This document shows positions 26,022 through 35,912 of a stretch of 64,000 nt of DNA, piece by piece. Position 1 is the stretch's first letter; every line of letters begins with the position of its first letter. Source of the DNA: an uncultured Granulosicoccaceae bacterium (GTDB taxonomy: Bacteria; Pseudomonadota; Gammaproteobacteria; Granulosicoccales; Granulosicoccaceae); assembly GCA_937930305.1 (NCBI GenBank), contig CALGLE010000039.1, forward strand, positions 62,001 to 126,000, written 5' to 3'. A model generated the notes under the pieces. That model was not told the origin of the DNA and made no database searches. It saw only the letters and a list, made by a program, of their open reading frames with translations. A program made the translations under genes and the position numbers.

Positions 26022-26228
26022 ATCTTGCTACTGCCTGAAACACACGCCTATCTGTTGCGCCGTTAATGAACCTGAAAAGCCTGGTAATCCGAGCCCTCTC
26101 AGCCAGGAAAATCACTTAAAAAGTCAGAAAATGATTAACCGTTCAATAAATTGGCCGTTACATATTCAAGAGTCTTATTTAACCGTCAGTCAATCTATGA
26201 CTAAGAGGCCTTAGGGAATGCCTGCCTA

Positions 26229-28235
26229 ATGCAAGTCAGTCCATTCAATCGAGATCACACCAAAGTGATGATCAGTGTTGGCTTTATCGCCGTATTCACA
26301 CTGATGCTTCTCGTGACCTATTTGTCAGTGAGCACACTGAATCGCGTCAACGACAGCATGGCTGATCTGATCCACAACACCGATCAGAAAACTGGTCTCA
26401 CCTACCAAATGCGTGATGCGATTCGGCTTCGTTCGTCCGAAGTTCGTGCGGTGGCACAAACGATCAACCCCGAAGATCGGGAAAAGATATTTGATAAGCT
26501 GGTTCAAAGTACACAAACGTATAACGACGCACGCCTTCAGCTTATTGATTTAGGTGCAAACGAACGCGAAACTGAGGTGCTAACTAAGATATCCGAAGCG
26601 GATGCACGTGCACACGAAGCCTACCAACGAGTTAACGCTCGCATCTACAGTATGGTGAACGATGCCGACTCATTAAAAACGGAATTGGGTAACGTACAAT
26701 TAAGGGAGTTGGTGCTACTCAACCATTTAAACGGTTTGGTTCAATTAGAAAAAGAACTCGCCACTGAAGCACTCGCTGAGAACCAAACTCGATATAAACA
26801 AACCCGTCAATGGCTGTTATTTATTGTTATTGCGGCATTCGTTGTATCGCTCATCATTTCAGCCACCGTAATCAATCGTGTTTCAGCGGCCAACCGAAGA
26901 ATAAAACACCTTGCCAGCCACGATGATTTGACCGGATTAAACAATCGGCGAAGTTTTGAAGAATCGTTGGCTCGCGCATCTGAGGCTGCCGAACGTACGC
27001 GTGCAAAATTAGGTTTACTCTACTTAGATTTTGATCGATTTAAAATTGTAAACGACACTTGTGGTCATCATGCGGGCGATCAACTCCTCATACAAATAAG
27101 CAAATTAATTAAAGAGCGTTTAACCAAGCGCGATATATTCGCTCGAGTGGGGGGCGACGAATTTGCCATTATCGCTCAAGGTGCATCCATGGATGCCATC
27201 ATGCATCTAGCAGAAAAATTGCGCGAAATCGTTCAAAATTTTGAGTTTGAATACCAATCGCAAACCTTCAAAATCAGTGTCAGTATCGGTGTTGTTCCCA
27301 TAACGGGCAAGGAATCGAACATCGAGTCGTTACTGCAAGACGTTGATTCGGCCTGCTACGTGGCCAAACAATGGGGCCGCAACCGAGTACACCTAGCTGA
27401 CCCCAGTGACGTTGAAGTCGTGAATTACCGCAACGACATCGCTGGCATGCATCATATTCGACATGCCCTAGATGAAAATCTGCTTTCACTCTACTACCAG
27501 TCAGTACATAAAATTCTGCCTTCAGGTACCGCGATGGCCCATTGCGAAATACTGCTGCGCATCATTGACGAAGAAGGAAACATTACATCCCCGGCTCAGT
27601 TCATCCCGATTGCAGAAAAATACAATTTAATGGGAGAGATTGATCGCTGGGTGGTTTCTAATGTGCTGAGCTGGGTAGCAAAGTATCAAACGAGCAAAGA
27701 AATTCCACGCTTTTTGATCAACCTCAGTGGGCTGTCTTTCATTGACAAAGAATTCTTGGAGTTCGTCGTTAATGAACTAGAAATAAAGAACATTGACCCT
27801 AATCTCATCGCCTTCGAGATTACCGAAACCGCAGCGGTCGATAACCTTGCGCAAGCCCATGAATTCATTGACCGCTTACAATCTATTGGATGTCGATTTG
27901 CACTCGACGATTTCGGTACAGGTTTTTCAACCTTCGCTTATTTGAAGAGCTTACCGGTGAACTATCTAAAGATCGACGGCTCACTGGTGAAAAATATCGC
28001 AACCGATAACGTGGATCGAGAAATGGTACGAGCCATTAATGACATCGGCCATACCGTGAACGCCGAAACGATTGCTGAATTCGTAGAAGACGACGCCACG
28101 GTGGATTTGCTGCGGGTGCTAGGCGTTGACTACGCCCAAGGCTATGGTTTGCACCAACCCGAAGCCATTGATGGACTTCTGGACCACTTGGACGATAGCG
28201 ATGCAGACATGACCGAATGGCGGGAAGCTTCATAA
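26229..28235 (+). CDS. Membrane GGDEF-EAL protein
   Basis: This 668-residue bifunctional-type c-di-GMP enzyme is anchored in the inner membrane. Two helices (about 15-37 and 196-216) frame a periplasmic helical sensor resembling a four-helix-bundle MCP sensor (NDSMADLIHNTDQKTGLTYQ, then long helices). The GGDEF domain is canonical (GGDEF at 308-312; substrate motif DFDRFKIVND), but the inhibitory RxxD reads TxxD. In the EAL domain the first motif is EILLR instead of EALLR; DDFGTGFSTF, YLKIDGSL and AEFVED are present. Activity could be either synthesis or breakdown. It stands alone, about 200 bp downstream of imuB. Confidence 0.88.
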   Translation: MQVSPFNRDHTKVMISVGFIAVFTLMLLVTYLSVSTLNRVNDSMADLIHNTDQKTGLTYQMRDAIRLRSSEVRAVAQTINPEDREKIFDKLVQSTQTYNDARLQLIDLGANERETEVLTKISEADARAHEAYQRVNARIYSMVNDADSLKTELGNVQLRELVLLNHLNGLVQLEKELATEALAENQTRYKQTRQWLLFIVIAAFVVSLIISATVINRVSAANRRIKHLASHDDLTGLNNRRSFEESLARASEAAERTRAKLGLLYLDFDRFKIVNDTCGHHAGDQLLIQISKLIKERLTKRDIFARVGGDEFAIIAQGASMDAIMHLAEKLREIVQNFEFEYQSQTFKISVSIGVVPITGKESNIESLLQDVDSACYVAKQWGRNRVHLADPSDVEVVNYRNDIAGMHHIRHALDENLLSLYYQSVHKILPSGTAMAHCEILLRIIDEEGNITSPAQFIPIAEKYNLMGEIDRWVVSNVLSWVAKYQTSKEIPRFLINLSGLSFIDKEFLEFVVNELEIKNIDPNLIAFEITETAAVDNLAQAHEFIDRLQSIGCRFALDDFGTGFSTFAYLKSLPVNYLKIDGSLVKNIATDNVDREMVRAINDIGHTVNAETIAEFVEDDATVDLLRVLGVDYAQGYGLHQPEAIDGLLDHLDDSDADMTEWREAS

Positions 28236-28415
28236 GAAATGTTAACTGGTTCTCACATTCTACGAAGGTCGAGTGTTGTACGATATGTGCTCAACTTCGT
28301 TAATTCGATCTAATAATTGCCCAATTTTGGTTAAAAACGACATCACACAGAAGATTCGTAACAAACCTTTCTGTATCATCAGATTCAACAAACCGTCGCA
28401 CGTGACCAATTCTAG

Positions 28416-29126
28416 ATGGAATCAATAACAACTACAGTGTGGATGACCGGATGTGCACTGGTGTTGTTTGTTGGCCTAATCGCTGGCTACTTCATCGGCA
28501 CACGCTTGGCCAAACGACGTCGACGCGAATTGCAACAAGCGTTGAATACCCAAAGCCTTGAGCTTTTGGACGTGCGTTCAGAGCACCGTGACCTTTCTCG
28601 TTTTATGGGTGCTGCCCAACGTAAGGATCGGTTGTTAAAGCTGACATTAAAGAAACTGCAAGCAAGCAACCAAGCTGTTCAAGCATTGCAAAAGCTTCAA
28701 CAAGAATCAGAACGCGAACATTTCATTGCAATGTCTCGTTTGAATGTATCGGCCGTTGAGTCCAAACAGCAAGCAAAGCGTGCAGCGAGTGCGGCTCAAG
28801 AAGCCAACTTCCGATTACGTTTACTAGAACGAGCTTTGCCCGACTTACAAACCATTACAACCCACGAACCGAAGTCTTATGGTCAAGGTGAAGCTGTAAC
28901 CGTCAGGGTGGTTGATAAACTCAAACCGGCAGTTCGGCAAGATATGGCGAATCCGGTAAGTCACCGAGACTTACACCGATTGGCAAGCATGGAACCTGTT
29001 AACGAACAGGTTCGAGAACGTCCCGACAATACAGTGACGTTTACCCCCAACACGTCCAGCTCTGATCAAAAACCAACCAGCAAACCAACGAATGATCAAA
29101 GTTTGCACAAAAAAGGCAGCGGCTAA
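28416..29126 (+). CDS. Membrane-anchored coiled-coil protein
   Basis: I do not recognise the family. The 236-residue protein has one N-terminal membrane helix (VWMTGCALVLFVGLIAGYF), then a basic patch (RLAKRRRREL) and a long coiled coil (about 45-140). The polar tail is Ser/Thr/Pro/Lys-rich. Topology suggests the coiled coil lies in the cytoplasm. It precedes a BON-OmpA gene and resembles in layout the protein at 29964, so the three may act together at the envelope. Confidence 0.6.
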   Translation: MESITTTVWMTGCALVLFVGLIAGYFIGTRLAKRRRRELQQALNTQSLELLDVRSEHRDLSRFMGAAQRKDRLLKLTLKKLQASNQAVQALQKLQQESEREHFIAMSRLNVSAVESKQQAKRAASAAQEANFRLRLLERALPDLQTITTHEPKSYGQGEAVTVRVVDKLKPAVRQDMANPVSHRDLHRLASMEPVNEQVRERPDNTVTFTPNTSSSDQKPTSKPTNDQSLHKKGSG

Positions 29127-29223
29127 GCGCGCTACGTGCGCTGTATTTGCAATGTGGGTTCGGCGGTGGTGTAAACGGTTAACTTTCGCTTCATAAGCGG
29201 CGAGGTTTCCGCTTCACAATGTT

Positions 29224-29940
29224 ATGATCCGAGACATGGATCACAGTGCTAACTTTCTCGATGACCACAACGATTCCGCCAGTATTTGGCCGTGGGTTGT
29301 AGGGCTGCTGGCGTTAATCGGTATGTTACTGGCCACAGCACAAACCAGTAAAGCCATACCCGCCTCGGTGGCCTCCAACGTACGCCAAGCGATTGCCGCC
29401 GAAAGCGTCACGGGTGTGACCATGGAAGTTAACGGTCGGGACGTGACTCTTTCTGGAACACTCAAACCTGATGTGGACAAACGCACCCTTATAAAGCGCG
29501 TATCCAGCGCGAGTGGCGTTCGAACAGTTACCGACAAACTCTCAATCTATGATCCGCTCGCGGCTGCAAAAAAGCGCGCTGAATTGTTCCAATCCCAACT
29601 GGGCAGTATCGATTTTAGTCGCCTTGCCTTCAAACCCAGCAGTGCCTCGCTGACACCGGAAAGTTTGCCGGCACTCAATGCGCTCAACAATCTCTTGTTG
29701 CAGTACCCCGAACAACGCGTGCGAGTGGCTGGGCATACGGACAACACCGGGCGACCGGCGGTGAATTTACGGATCAGTCGTCAACGTGCCGACACGGTGG
29801 CAAATTACTTAATTTCTCGCGGTGCAGCAACCTCACAAGTTGTTGCTCGAGGCTTTGGTGCATCGCGCCCCATCGCCGACAACTCTACAGAAGCCGGTCG
29901 CGCAAAGAACCGGCGAATCGAAATCATTTACATCAATTAG
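29224..29940 (+). CDS. BON-OmpA domain protein
   Basis: This 238-residue protein is anchored by one N-terminal membrane helix (WPWVVGLLALIGMLLATAQT) and exposes two periplasmic domains. The BON domain (about 55-115) has VTGVTMEVNGRDVTLSGTLK and GVRTVTDKLSI. The OmpA-like peptidoglycan-binding domain (about 130-238) has VRVAGHTDNTGRPAVNLRIS, RQRADTVANYLISRG and a final AGRAKNRRIEIIYIN. It should bind peptidoglycan while fixed in the inner membrane. The start is either 29224 or the ATG at 29236; neither has a strong Shine-Dalgarno. Confidence 0.8.
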   Translation: MIRDMDHSANFLDDHNDSASIWPWVVGLLALIGMLLATAQTSKAIPASVASNVRQAIAAESVTGVTMEVNGRDVTLSGTLKPDVDKRTLIKRVSSASGVRTVTDKLSIYDPLAAAKKRAELFQSQLGSIDFSRLAFKPSSASLTPESLPALNALNNLLLQYPEQRVRVAGHTDNTGRPAVNLRISRQRADTVANYLISRGAATSQVVARGFGASRPIADNSTEAGRAKNRRIEIIYIN

Positions 29941-29963
29941 CTTGATGGTATTGGGGGCTTAAC

Positions 29964-31259
29964 GTGATATACCTGCTTAGCCAGATGAGCTTGATCATCT
30001 TATTGGCTGCAATTGCCGGTGGCGCATTCGGATGGGCCATACATCGATTGCGAAATCAACGCAACACGGAGGAACTTCGCCGTGTCATTACTCAGCAACA
30101 ACAACAAGTGAAACAGGCTCACACGGAAGTCTCCATGTTGGCTCAAGACTACGATGAATTGAAGCAAACATCGTCGTCTACCATCGATACCTTGCGTAAC
30201 GAAAATCGCCAAATTCCGAACTTGCATCAGAACTTAGAAAAGAGCCAACTACTGGTTCGCCAATTGATGCAAAAACACGAAGCACAAATTCGTGAGTACG
30301 CTTCAGAAAACGAAACACTGAAAGAAAAGGTTAAGCACCTCGACGATCGCGAACAGGCTTTGAACAAGCTGCAATCCGATATCGATAGAAATCGGCGTGA
30401 ATTGAAGGACGCTCGAAAAGATTCGGACGAGCAGACGAGCCAAGTGAGTGCCAAGTCTGAGAAGGCATCGGATACTGCCGCAGTCACGAAAGACAATCAG
30501 AGCAACACCGCGTCACCCAGTAACACAGACAGCGCAGCCAACCTATCGAAGGACGCCGTTGCGACCACCTCATCTGCCGCGAAGTCGCCAGCTGGTTCTG
30601 CAAAGACTGAATCGCAGACCAATTCATGGGCATCTGCGGAATCACCAGGCGCAGTTTCATCGCTTTCGAACAAGCAATCTCGGGTAAATAATACCAGCCA
30701 GAGCATTGCTGAATTAACCGCTAAGGCCCAAGCGAAAGCCAAAATTGAGCAACAACAAAAACAAGCGGCGGCCTTAAACACCGACTCGTTCACTCGTTCT
30801 ACCGATGACGTCCTAGACATGTCAGCGGATGTCAGTGGTGAAGCGGGTAGCCTAACGGTAGCGTTGGCCGAAGCTGATATCGTTTTGGCTGCCATTGATA
30901 AAAAGCGTGAAGAGCAACAGCAAACCATCGCGGACGATGAAGTTGTTGACACCAGTGAACTCGATTTTGATGTTGAATTCGCCAGTGATGCGGATCAGGA
31001 CGACAAAATTGCACCCGAATTGTTGTTCGACCCGGTTGATCAACACGATGATCTTCAAACCATATTTGGAATCGGCCCCGTCACTGAATTAGGGCTGAAT
31101 CGCCTGGGCATAACCAGCTACTCGCAACTGGCTGAACTGAAACGCCATGACATTGAAAAAATCGCCAGCGCACTGGAAATTGTGCCCGGTAAAATCGAAC
31201 GTGAGAACTGGGTCGGAAATGCGAGACGTCAGCTGGAAGACGTTCTAGAAGAGTTGTAA
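29964..31259 (+). CDS. Membrane-anchored coiled-coil protein with helix-hairpin-helix end
   Basis: This 431-residue protein starts at GTG (GGGGG Shine-Dalgarno 6 nt upstream). It has one membrane helix (about 5-24), a coiled coil (about 30-150), a long Ser/Thr/Ala-rich low-complexity region, and a C-terminal domain (about 365-431): LQTIFGIGPVTELGLNRLGI, TSYSQLAELKRHDIEK. This last part resembles the helix-hairpin-helix found in DNA-binding proteins and in envelope proteins of uncertain role. It lies 23 bp after the BON-OmpA gene, so they are probably co-transcribed. Confidence 0.65.
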   Translation: MIYLLSQMSLIILLAAIAGGAFGWAIHRLRNQRNTEELRRVITQQQQQVKQAHTEVSMLAQDYDELKQTSSSTIDTLRNENRQIPNLHQNLEKSQLLVRQLMQKHEAQIREYASENETLKEKVKHLDDREQALNKLQSDIDRNRRELKDARKDSDEQTSQVSAKSEKASDTAAVTKDNQSNTASPSNTDSAANLSKDAVATTSSAAKSPAGSAKTESQTNSWASAESPGAVSSLSNKQSRVNNTSQSIAELTAKAQAKAKIEQQQKQAAALNTDSFTRSTDDVLDMSADVSGEAGSLTVALAEADIVLAAIDKKREEQQQTIADDEVVDTSELDFDVEFASDADQDDKIAPELLFDPVDQHDDLQTIFGIGPVTELGLNRLGITSYSQLAELKRHDIEKIASALEIVPGKIERENWVGNARRQLEDVLEEL

Positions 31260-31309
31260 TACCACGACGGACCTTCCTCCATTAGGCCCGTGGATTGCAT
31301 CATCTCGCT

Positions 31310-32866
31310 ATGCGTTTCACTAAATCCACGGTGCCAGATTCTTGTCATTCCAGAATCCTGCCTGCCTGCTTGTTTGGCGTGGTGGCCGCCGCCAGTTTAA
31401 GCCTGGCGCAAACGGCCACAGCTGAAACCGAGCTTCAATTCCAACCATGCCGAATTGGCATAGCGCCAATGACTGCAGCGGCAGAGTGCGCCAGTTTAGA
31501 AGTCTCCTTCACCCACGGCTTAACTCCCATCACCACGCAAGGCGACGACTCATCAGTTGTCACCAGCAACGAAACTTTACCCGAGTTCATCACCTTATCC
31601 ATTGCACGCCTGTCTGCGCGTAATCGTCAGACAGAAAGTGATCCCCTCACCCTGCTTGCCGGTGGTCCTGGTCAAAGCGCTCAAGAATCTTGGCCTCAAT
31701 TGCAATTCGCCTTTCAACCGATCTTAGCGAATCGAGATATCTATTTAATCGATCAGAGAGGAACAGGAAAATCGGCTGTCATGAAGTGTCCGTCACCACC
31801 ACCTGGCTCGGAGTTAAGCACCGACTTAACTGCGGTTGAACAGGCAGCAAGTGACTGTCATTCAGCACAGGCACATCCCTCCGAATGGTTTACCTCAAGC
31901 GTGGCCGTGCGCGACTTAGATGCCGTACGAAAAGCCCTGAACATTGAGCAGTGGAACTTGTATGGCGTTTCCTACGGCACGCGAGTGGCATTGCATTACA
32001 TGCGACGATTTCCCGAACACACCAGCAGCGTTATTCTTGATGCTGTCGTGCCACCTGAGAAAACCCTAGGCCCAGAATTACCCATACACGCACAGCTTGC
32101 TTTGGACGCCTTAATGACTCGTTGTTCCATGGAGTCCGGTTGTGCTGAGGCCTTTCCCGATCTTGCCAATCAGGTTGAAAAATTATTTCGCTCTCTTAAA
32201 GACAACCCACGCCAAGTGCAATTTGAGAATTTATCGCGTGGCGCATTAGAAAGCATGCTGTTCAGCGATAAACACCTGGCCATGTCGGTGCGTTTGCTCA
32301 GTTATTCAGCGTACGGGAACGCGATTCTTCCTTCCATGCTCTACGATGCTGCGGTTAATGAAAACTTTGCACCGTTTGCTCGCCAAATTGCACTTCAAGA
32401 GAGTGAACTGGGATCAACCATGGCCACTGGTATGCACGCCGCTGTGATTTGTACAGAAGATGCACCCTATATCGAATCCATGGCTAGCCGGGACAGCTTA
32501 CAAAATACTTTCTTAGGTGATTTCATTGTTGATGCGATCGTGGCCGGTTGTAAGCCTTGGCCATTGGGTGTCATGGATGAGGATTTTCACGAGCCGATAA
32601 CAAGCAGTATTCCCGTGTTGGCATTGTCAGGCTCTGTTGATCCGATTACCCCACCCGCTTATGCGGAATTAGCGCTCCAACAGCTAAACAATTCAAGGCA
32701 CATTGTGAATGAACACCAAGCACACACTCAGGCACCGCTGGGTTGTATGCCAACAATTTTATTGCAGTTCATTGAAACCAAAAATCCCACCGATTTAAAC
32801 ATTGATTGCTTAGACAGGCTTAAGCCCCCTGCCTTGTTTGTTGATGCAAACGGGCCCTTGCCGTGA
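31310..32866 (+). CDS. Secreted alpha/beta hydrolase (S33-type peptidase-like)
   Basis: This is an alpha/beta hydrolase of the TAP-like/proline-iminopeptidase class, predicted to act in the periplasm. A signal peptide ends near AQTATAE. The oxyanion region is LAGGPGQSA, the nucleophile elbow is YGVSYGTRVAL (Ser), the acid is in SGSVDPITPP (Asp), and the His is in NEHQAHTQ near the C-terminus. The ATG start at 31310 (518 aa) is preferred over a TTG at 31295. Its stop overlaps the GTG start of the ABC ATPase by 4 bp, so it is part of the same transcription unit as the ABC exporter. Confidence 0.82.
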   Translation: MRFTKSTVPDSCHSRILPACLFGVVAAASLSLAQTATAETELQFQPCRIGIAPMTAAAECASLEVSFTHGLTPITTQGDDSSVVTSNETLPEFITLSIARLSARNRQTESDPLTLLAGGPGQSAQESWPQLQFAFQPILANRDIYLIDQRGTGKSAVMKCPSPPPGSELSTDLTAVEQAASDCHSAQAHPSEWFTSSVAVRDLDAVRKALNIEQWNLYGVSYGTRVALHYMRRFPEHTSSVILDAVVPPEKTLGPELPIHAQLALDALMTRCSMESGCAEAFPDLANQVEKLFRSLKDNPRQVQFENLSRGALESMLFSDKHLAMSVRLLSYSAYGNAILPSMLYDAAVNENFAPFARQIALQESELGSTMATGMHAAVICTEDAPYIESMASRDSLQNTFLGDFIVDAIVAGCKPWPLGVMDEDFHEPITSSIPVLALSGSVDPITPPAYAELALQQLNNSRHIVNEHQAHTQAPLGCMPTILLQFIETKNPTDLNIDCLDRLKPPALFVDANGPLP

Positions 32867-33609
32867 TCGAAGCTTCTAATTTAAGTAAGACGTTTTTAGG
32901 TGTTTCCGGCCAAGAAAAGCGACAGGTTGTAGCGGTAGAATCGGTAAGCTTTTCTGCGCAGGATGGCTCCATTACAGGATTACTGGGCCCCAATGGCGCT
33001 GGCAAATCCACCACGTTACGCATGCTAGCCACGTTAATTAAACCGGACAATGGCACAGCCATTATTGATGGGCATTCAATAACCGATGATGTGTTGGCGG
33101 TTCGTCAACAGTTGGGGTTTATGCCACACAATGCCGGTATCTACCCTCGATTAACCACGCGAGAAAACATTCGCTACTACGCCCGCTTGTGCGGAATGGA
33201 CAAAACCAGCACCGAAGCACGAATTGATGAACTGATTGAGATGCTCGCCATGCAGCACTTTGCGAACCGACGCACCGCAGGCTTCTCACAAGGGCAAAAA
33301 ACCAAAGTCGCACTGGCGCGTGCACTGGTGCACCGTCCCCAAACGTTGTTGCTGGACGAACCCACTAATGGTTTGGATGTAATGGCAACCCGTGGGCTTC
33401 GCGAAATCATTCGACAGCTGGCACAAGAAGGCCATTGTGTTGTTTTTTCCAGTCACATCATGCAAGAGGTTGCCGCCTTATGCGATGAGATTGCCATCAT
33501 CTCAGACGGAAACATCGCCATGACCGGCTCAATGGATTCTCTATTAGCCACTACACAGCAAAGCAATTTAGAAGACGCTTTTGTTCATGCCATCGGGGGT
33601 GAGCTGTGA
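32863..33609 (+). CDS. ABC transporter ATP-binding protein (NatA-type)
   Basis: This 248-residue ATPase powers an ABC-2 exporter. It has Walker A (GLLGPNGAGKSTTLRM), Q-loop (LGFMPHNAGIYPRLT), signature (FSQGQKTKVALARAL), Walker B (TLLLDEPTNGLD) and the H-loop (FSSHIMQEV). It resembles the ATPase of Nat-type sodium or drug exporters. The GTG start overlaps the upstream hydrolase stop, and the next gene overlaps by 4 bp, indicating a coupled three-gene operon. The substrate is unknown. Confidence 0.9.
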   Translation: MIEASNLSKTFLGVSGQEKRQVVAVESVSFSAQDGSITGLLGPNGAGKSTTLRMLATLIKPDNGTAIIDGHSITDDVLAVRQQLGFMPHNAGIYPRLTTRENIRYYARLCGMDKTSTEARIDELIEMLAMQHFANRRTAGFSQGQKTKVALARALVHRPQTLLLDEPTNGLDVMATRGLREIIRQLAQEGHCVVFSSHIMQEVAALCDEIAIISDGNIAMTGSMDSLLATTQQSNLEDAFVHAIGGEL

Positions 33610-34769
33610 TGGTACTGGTGGTTCTGTGGAAAGAAATTCTTGACAATCTTCGTGATCGTCAAACCGTATTTTATGCGCTGCTTTTTGGCCCCATTCTTTT
33701 ACCCTTAGTGATTGGTGGTGCGCTGGTTGCGGGTTTAAAGCAAGCCAGGGTCAGTTTTGAAGAACCCGCTGCGCTGTCGGTCAGTTACGCCGAACGAGCA
33801 CCAAATTTGTTGGCTTTCTTGCAAGCCAATAATATGGACATTGAAGCCGCGCCACCGGATATTGAACGTGCTGTGCGACGCGGTGATGTCCCTGTCGTGT
33901 TAGAAATTCCGGACAATTTTGAGCAAGCATTGCGATCTGGGCAGCCTGCCCCGCTCATCCTTCATGTTAATGATGGTGACAAGCATTCCTCTATGGAAGG
34001 TCGCAAGGTTAAAACCCTACTCAGCGCTTATTCACGAACTCTGAATGTGTTACGTATGCAGCACCGAGGAATTGATCCCTCAATATTTAATAGCATCAAC
34101 GTCACTTTGCAAGATGTTTCCTCCAATGGTTTCCGTGGCCAACTCTTAGCTTCTTTGCTGCCCTTTTTACTGATCGTTGCCATGGTGATGGGTGGCTTTT
34201 ATTTAGCCATTGACACGACTGCCGGAGAGCGGGAACGACAATCCCTCGAGCCTTTACTCAGCCTTCCGGTGGCTCGTCAAAAATTGGTATTTGGCAAATA
34301 CCTGGCGGTGTTGGTGTTTGTCACCCTATCCAGTGTGCTTACCGCACTGAGTGTGTATTTGGTGTTTCGATTCTTCGCACCCGAAATGCCCGGTGGCGTG
34401 CTGAGCTTTGATGCTCATACCATTATAAAAGCCTGGTTTCTGTCTTCACCTTTGGTGTTTTTTATATCAGCGGTATTGATGACCGTTGCCGCCTCAACTC
34501 GCAGCAGTAAGGAAGCACAAACCTATTTAGGATTGTTAATGGTTTTCCCCATGGCGCCATTTTTCATCCTGCAGTTTGTCAACGTACAATCAGTGAATAC
34601 AACCATGGCTTTGCCGATGCTCAGCCAATATCAATTGTTAGAACGGGTTGTACTGCAAGACACAATAAGCAGCACGCACATTGCGCTTTCAGTTTGCGGC
34701 ACGTTGATCTCCGCCGGGCTGATGTTGTATGCAGCGGTAAAGTTATACTCTAGAGAACGAGTTTTATAA
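33606..34769 (+). CDS. ABC-2 type permease (NatB-like)
   Basis: This is the membrane partner of the ATPase. The 387-residue protein has an N-terminal helix (about 22-42), a large extracytoplasmic domain (about 45-180) and five further helices, the arrangement of ABC2_membrane_3/NatB proteins. TAGERERQSLEPLLSLPVAR is the conserved cytoplasmic loop that meets the ATPase. The start may be the GTG at 33606 or the ATG at 33609. It ends four bases before the convergent gene. Confidence 0.85.
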   Translation: MMVLVVLWKEILDNLRDRQTVFYALLFGPILLPLVIGGALVAGLKQARVSFEEPAALSVSYAERAPNLLAFLQANNMDIEAAPPDIERAVRRGDVPVVLEIPDNFEQALRSGQPAPLILHVNDGDKHSSMEGRKVKTLLSAYSRTLNVLRMQHRGIDPSIFNSINVTLQDVSSNGFRGQLLASLLPFLLIVAMVMGGFYLAIDTTAGERERQSLEPLLSLPVARQKLVFGKYLAVLVFVTLSSVLTALSVYLVFRFFAPEMPGGVLSFDAHTIIKAWFLSSPLVFFISAVLMTVAASTRSSKEAQTYLGLLMVFPMAPFFILQFVNVQSVNTTMALPMLSQYQLLERVVLQDTISSTHIALSVCGTLISAGLMLYAAVKLYSRERVL

Positions 34770-34773
34770 CGCA

Positions 34774-35721
34774 CTAATCGTTATGATTCTCTGTCGATAG
34801 AGTTTTTTCATAGGTGGCCATGCGCTCTGCACGTACACCCAATAACCCACCACTGATGCCCTTACGAGTTGACTCTAAAAGCGAATTAAAAAATGACTTG
34901 CCTGGCTCGCTCTGAGCAAAATCAATGTAGCCCTGCAGGTCAGCGTCTGAAATATCTCTGAAAATGGTGGCAATAACAGACATCACCTCACCCGACATCA
35001 GAGGTTCAACAAATCGGGCTTCTGAGCGCGCGCTTTTAAGCTCAGTACTGAGCTGGCGATAGTTTTCAGTGGTGGCATCACATACGCTACTCACCGTAAT
35101 GGCTACCGTCATCTCACCATTTAAAATACTCACAAATCGTCCCGCTCGTGTCGCCTCATACACTTGACGTATTAATGGCTTTCGTTGCGTGTTCCAACGC
35201 GAAGAATTAAAATATTCATCGGCAAGCTGGGAGAAGGTTTCTTCACTGAAATTTTTTGACTCTTTTTCCGCTAACACAATTTTCTCACCGATAGCGCCAT
35301 CAAAAAATTGTTGTGCTGCTTTCAAATCTTCAAGACTCATTCGCTCAGTTATGGACTGCACCGCCCGCACATGGCTTGGATAAGCGCCAAAGTGGCGATC
35401 AATGAGCACTTGAAAGGCACGTTCTTCGGCCCTGCCCGGTTTCCAATCATCCGTAAGCAAGCAAGTCGCGTACTTGTCATACCCCTCATCACCAATCGTC
35501 TTGGACACCAGAGACAAGTGCTCAGTAATACCGGTTTTTTCTAGCAGTTCTACAGCAATCTTGGAAGCACTCGCAGTGTCTGTAGTATCTGTGGCCCCCG
35601 AAAAAGCACTCCCACCCAAAAAAACCGACGCAACTAAGGCCGCCGCCGCGGTTCGATGCGCTACCAACCGTTTGGCTTTGGACAATTCACGAGAGAAAAA
35701 GACATTACGCTGCTGTTTCAT
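34774..35721 (-). CDS. DUF2059-like secreted protein
   Basis: This 315-residue exported protein (signal region up to GGSAFSGA) has an alpha-helical body. The C-terminal part SDADLQGYIDFAQSEPGKSF, followed by FNSLLESTRKG, resembles the DUF2059 repeat of periplasmic proteins. A similar block occurs around MSLEDLKAAQQFFDGAIGEK, so the protein is probably a tandem of two such units. Function unknown. It lies 4 bp from the stop of the convergent permease. Confidence 0.62.
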   Translation of the reverse strand: MKQQRNVFFSRELSKAKRLVAHRTAAAALVASVFLGGSAFSGATDTTDTASASKIAVELLEKTGITEHLSLVSKTIGDEGYDKYATCLLTDDWKPGRAEERAFQVLIDRHFGAYPSHVRAVQSITERMSLEDLKAAQQFFDGAIGEKIVLAEKESKNFSEETFSQLADEYFNSSRWNTQRKPLIRQVYEATRAGRFVSILNGEMTVAITVSSVCDATTENYRQLSTELKSARSEARFVEPLMSGEVMSVIATIFRDISDADLQGYIDFAQSEPGKSFFNSLLESTRKGISGGLLGVRAERMATYEKTLSTENHND

Positions 35722-35912
35722 AAATAGAGTCACCGATTTGACGTAGTGACATTGGCAGCGTCAATTCTACGCATCACCAATGTGCCCTTGGTCACGATAA
35801 AGTCAGCGCTACGAGCAAGAAAACCCGCATTTAACGCTGTGGTTACCCAGATCAGTCAACATCGGTGCCAGTAGCCAACACCCACTTCGCACCCAAGGCT
35901 ACACTGCGGGTT

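Noticed and set aside
30497..30952. 151-residue minus-strand frame
   Set aside because: It mirrors the Ser/Ala-rich linker of the 29964 gene.
35821..35912. SOS box before polB
   Set aside because: The best partial match, CTGTGGTTACCCAG, has the wrong half-site spacing.
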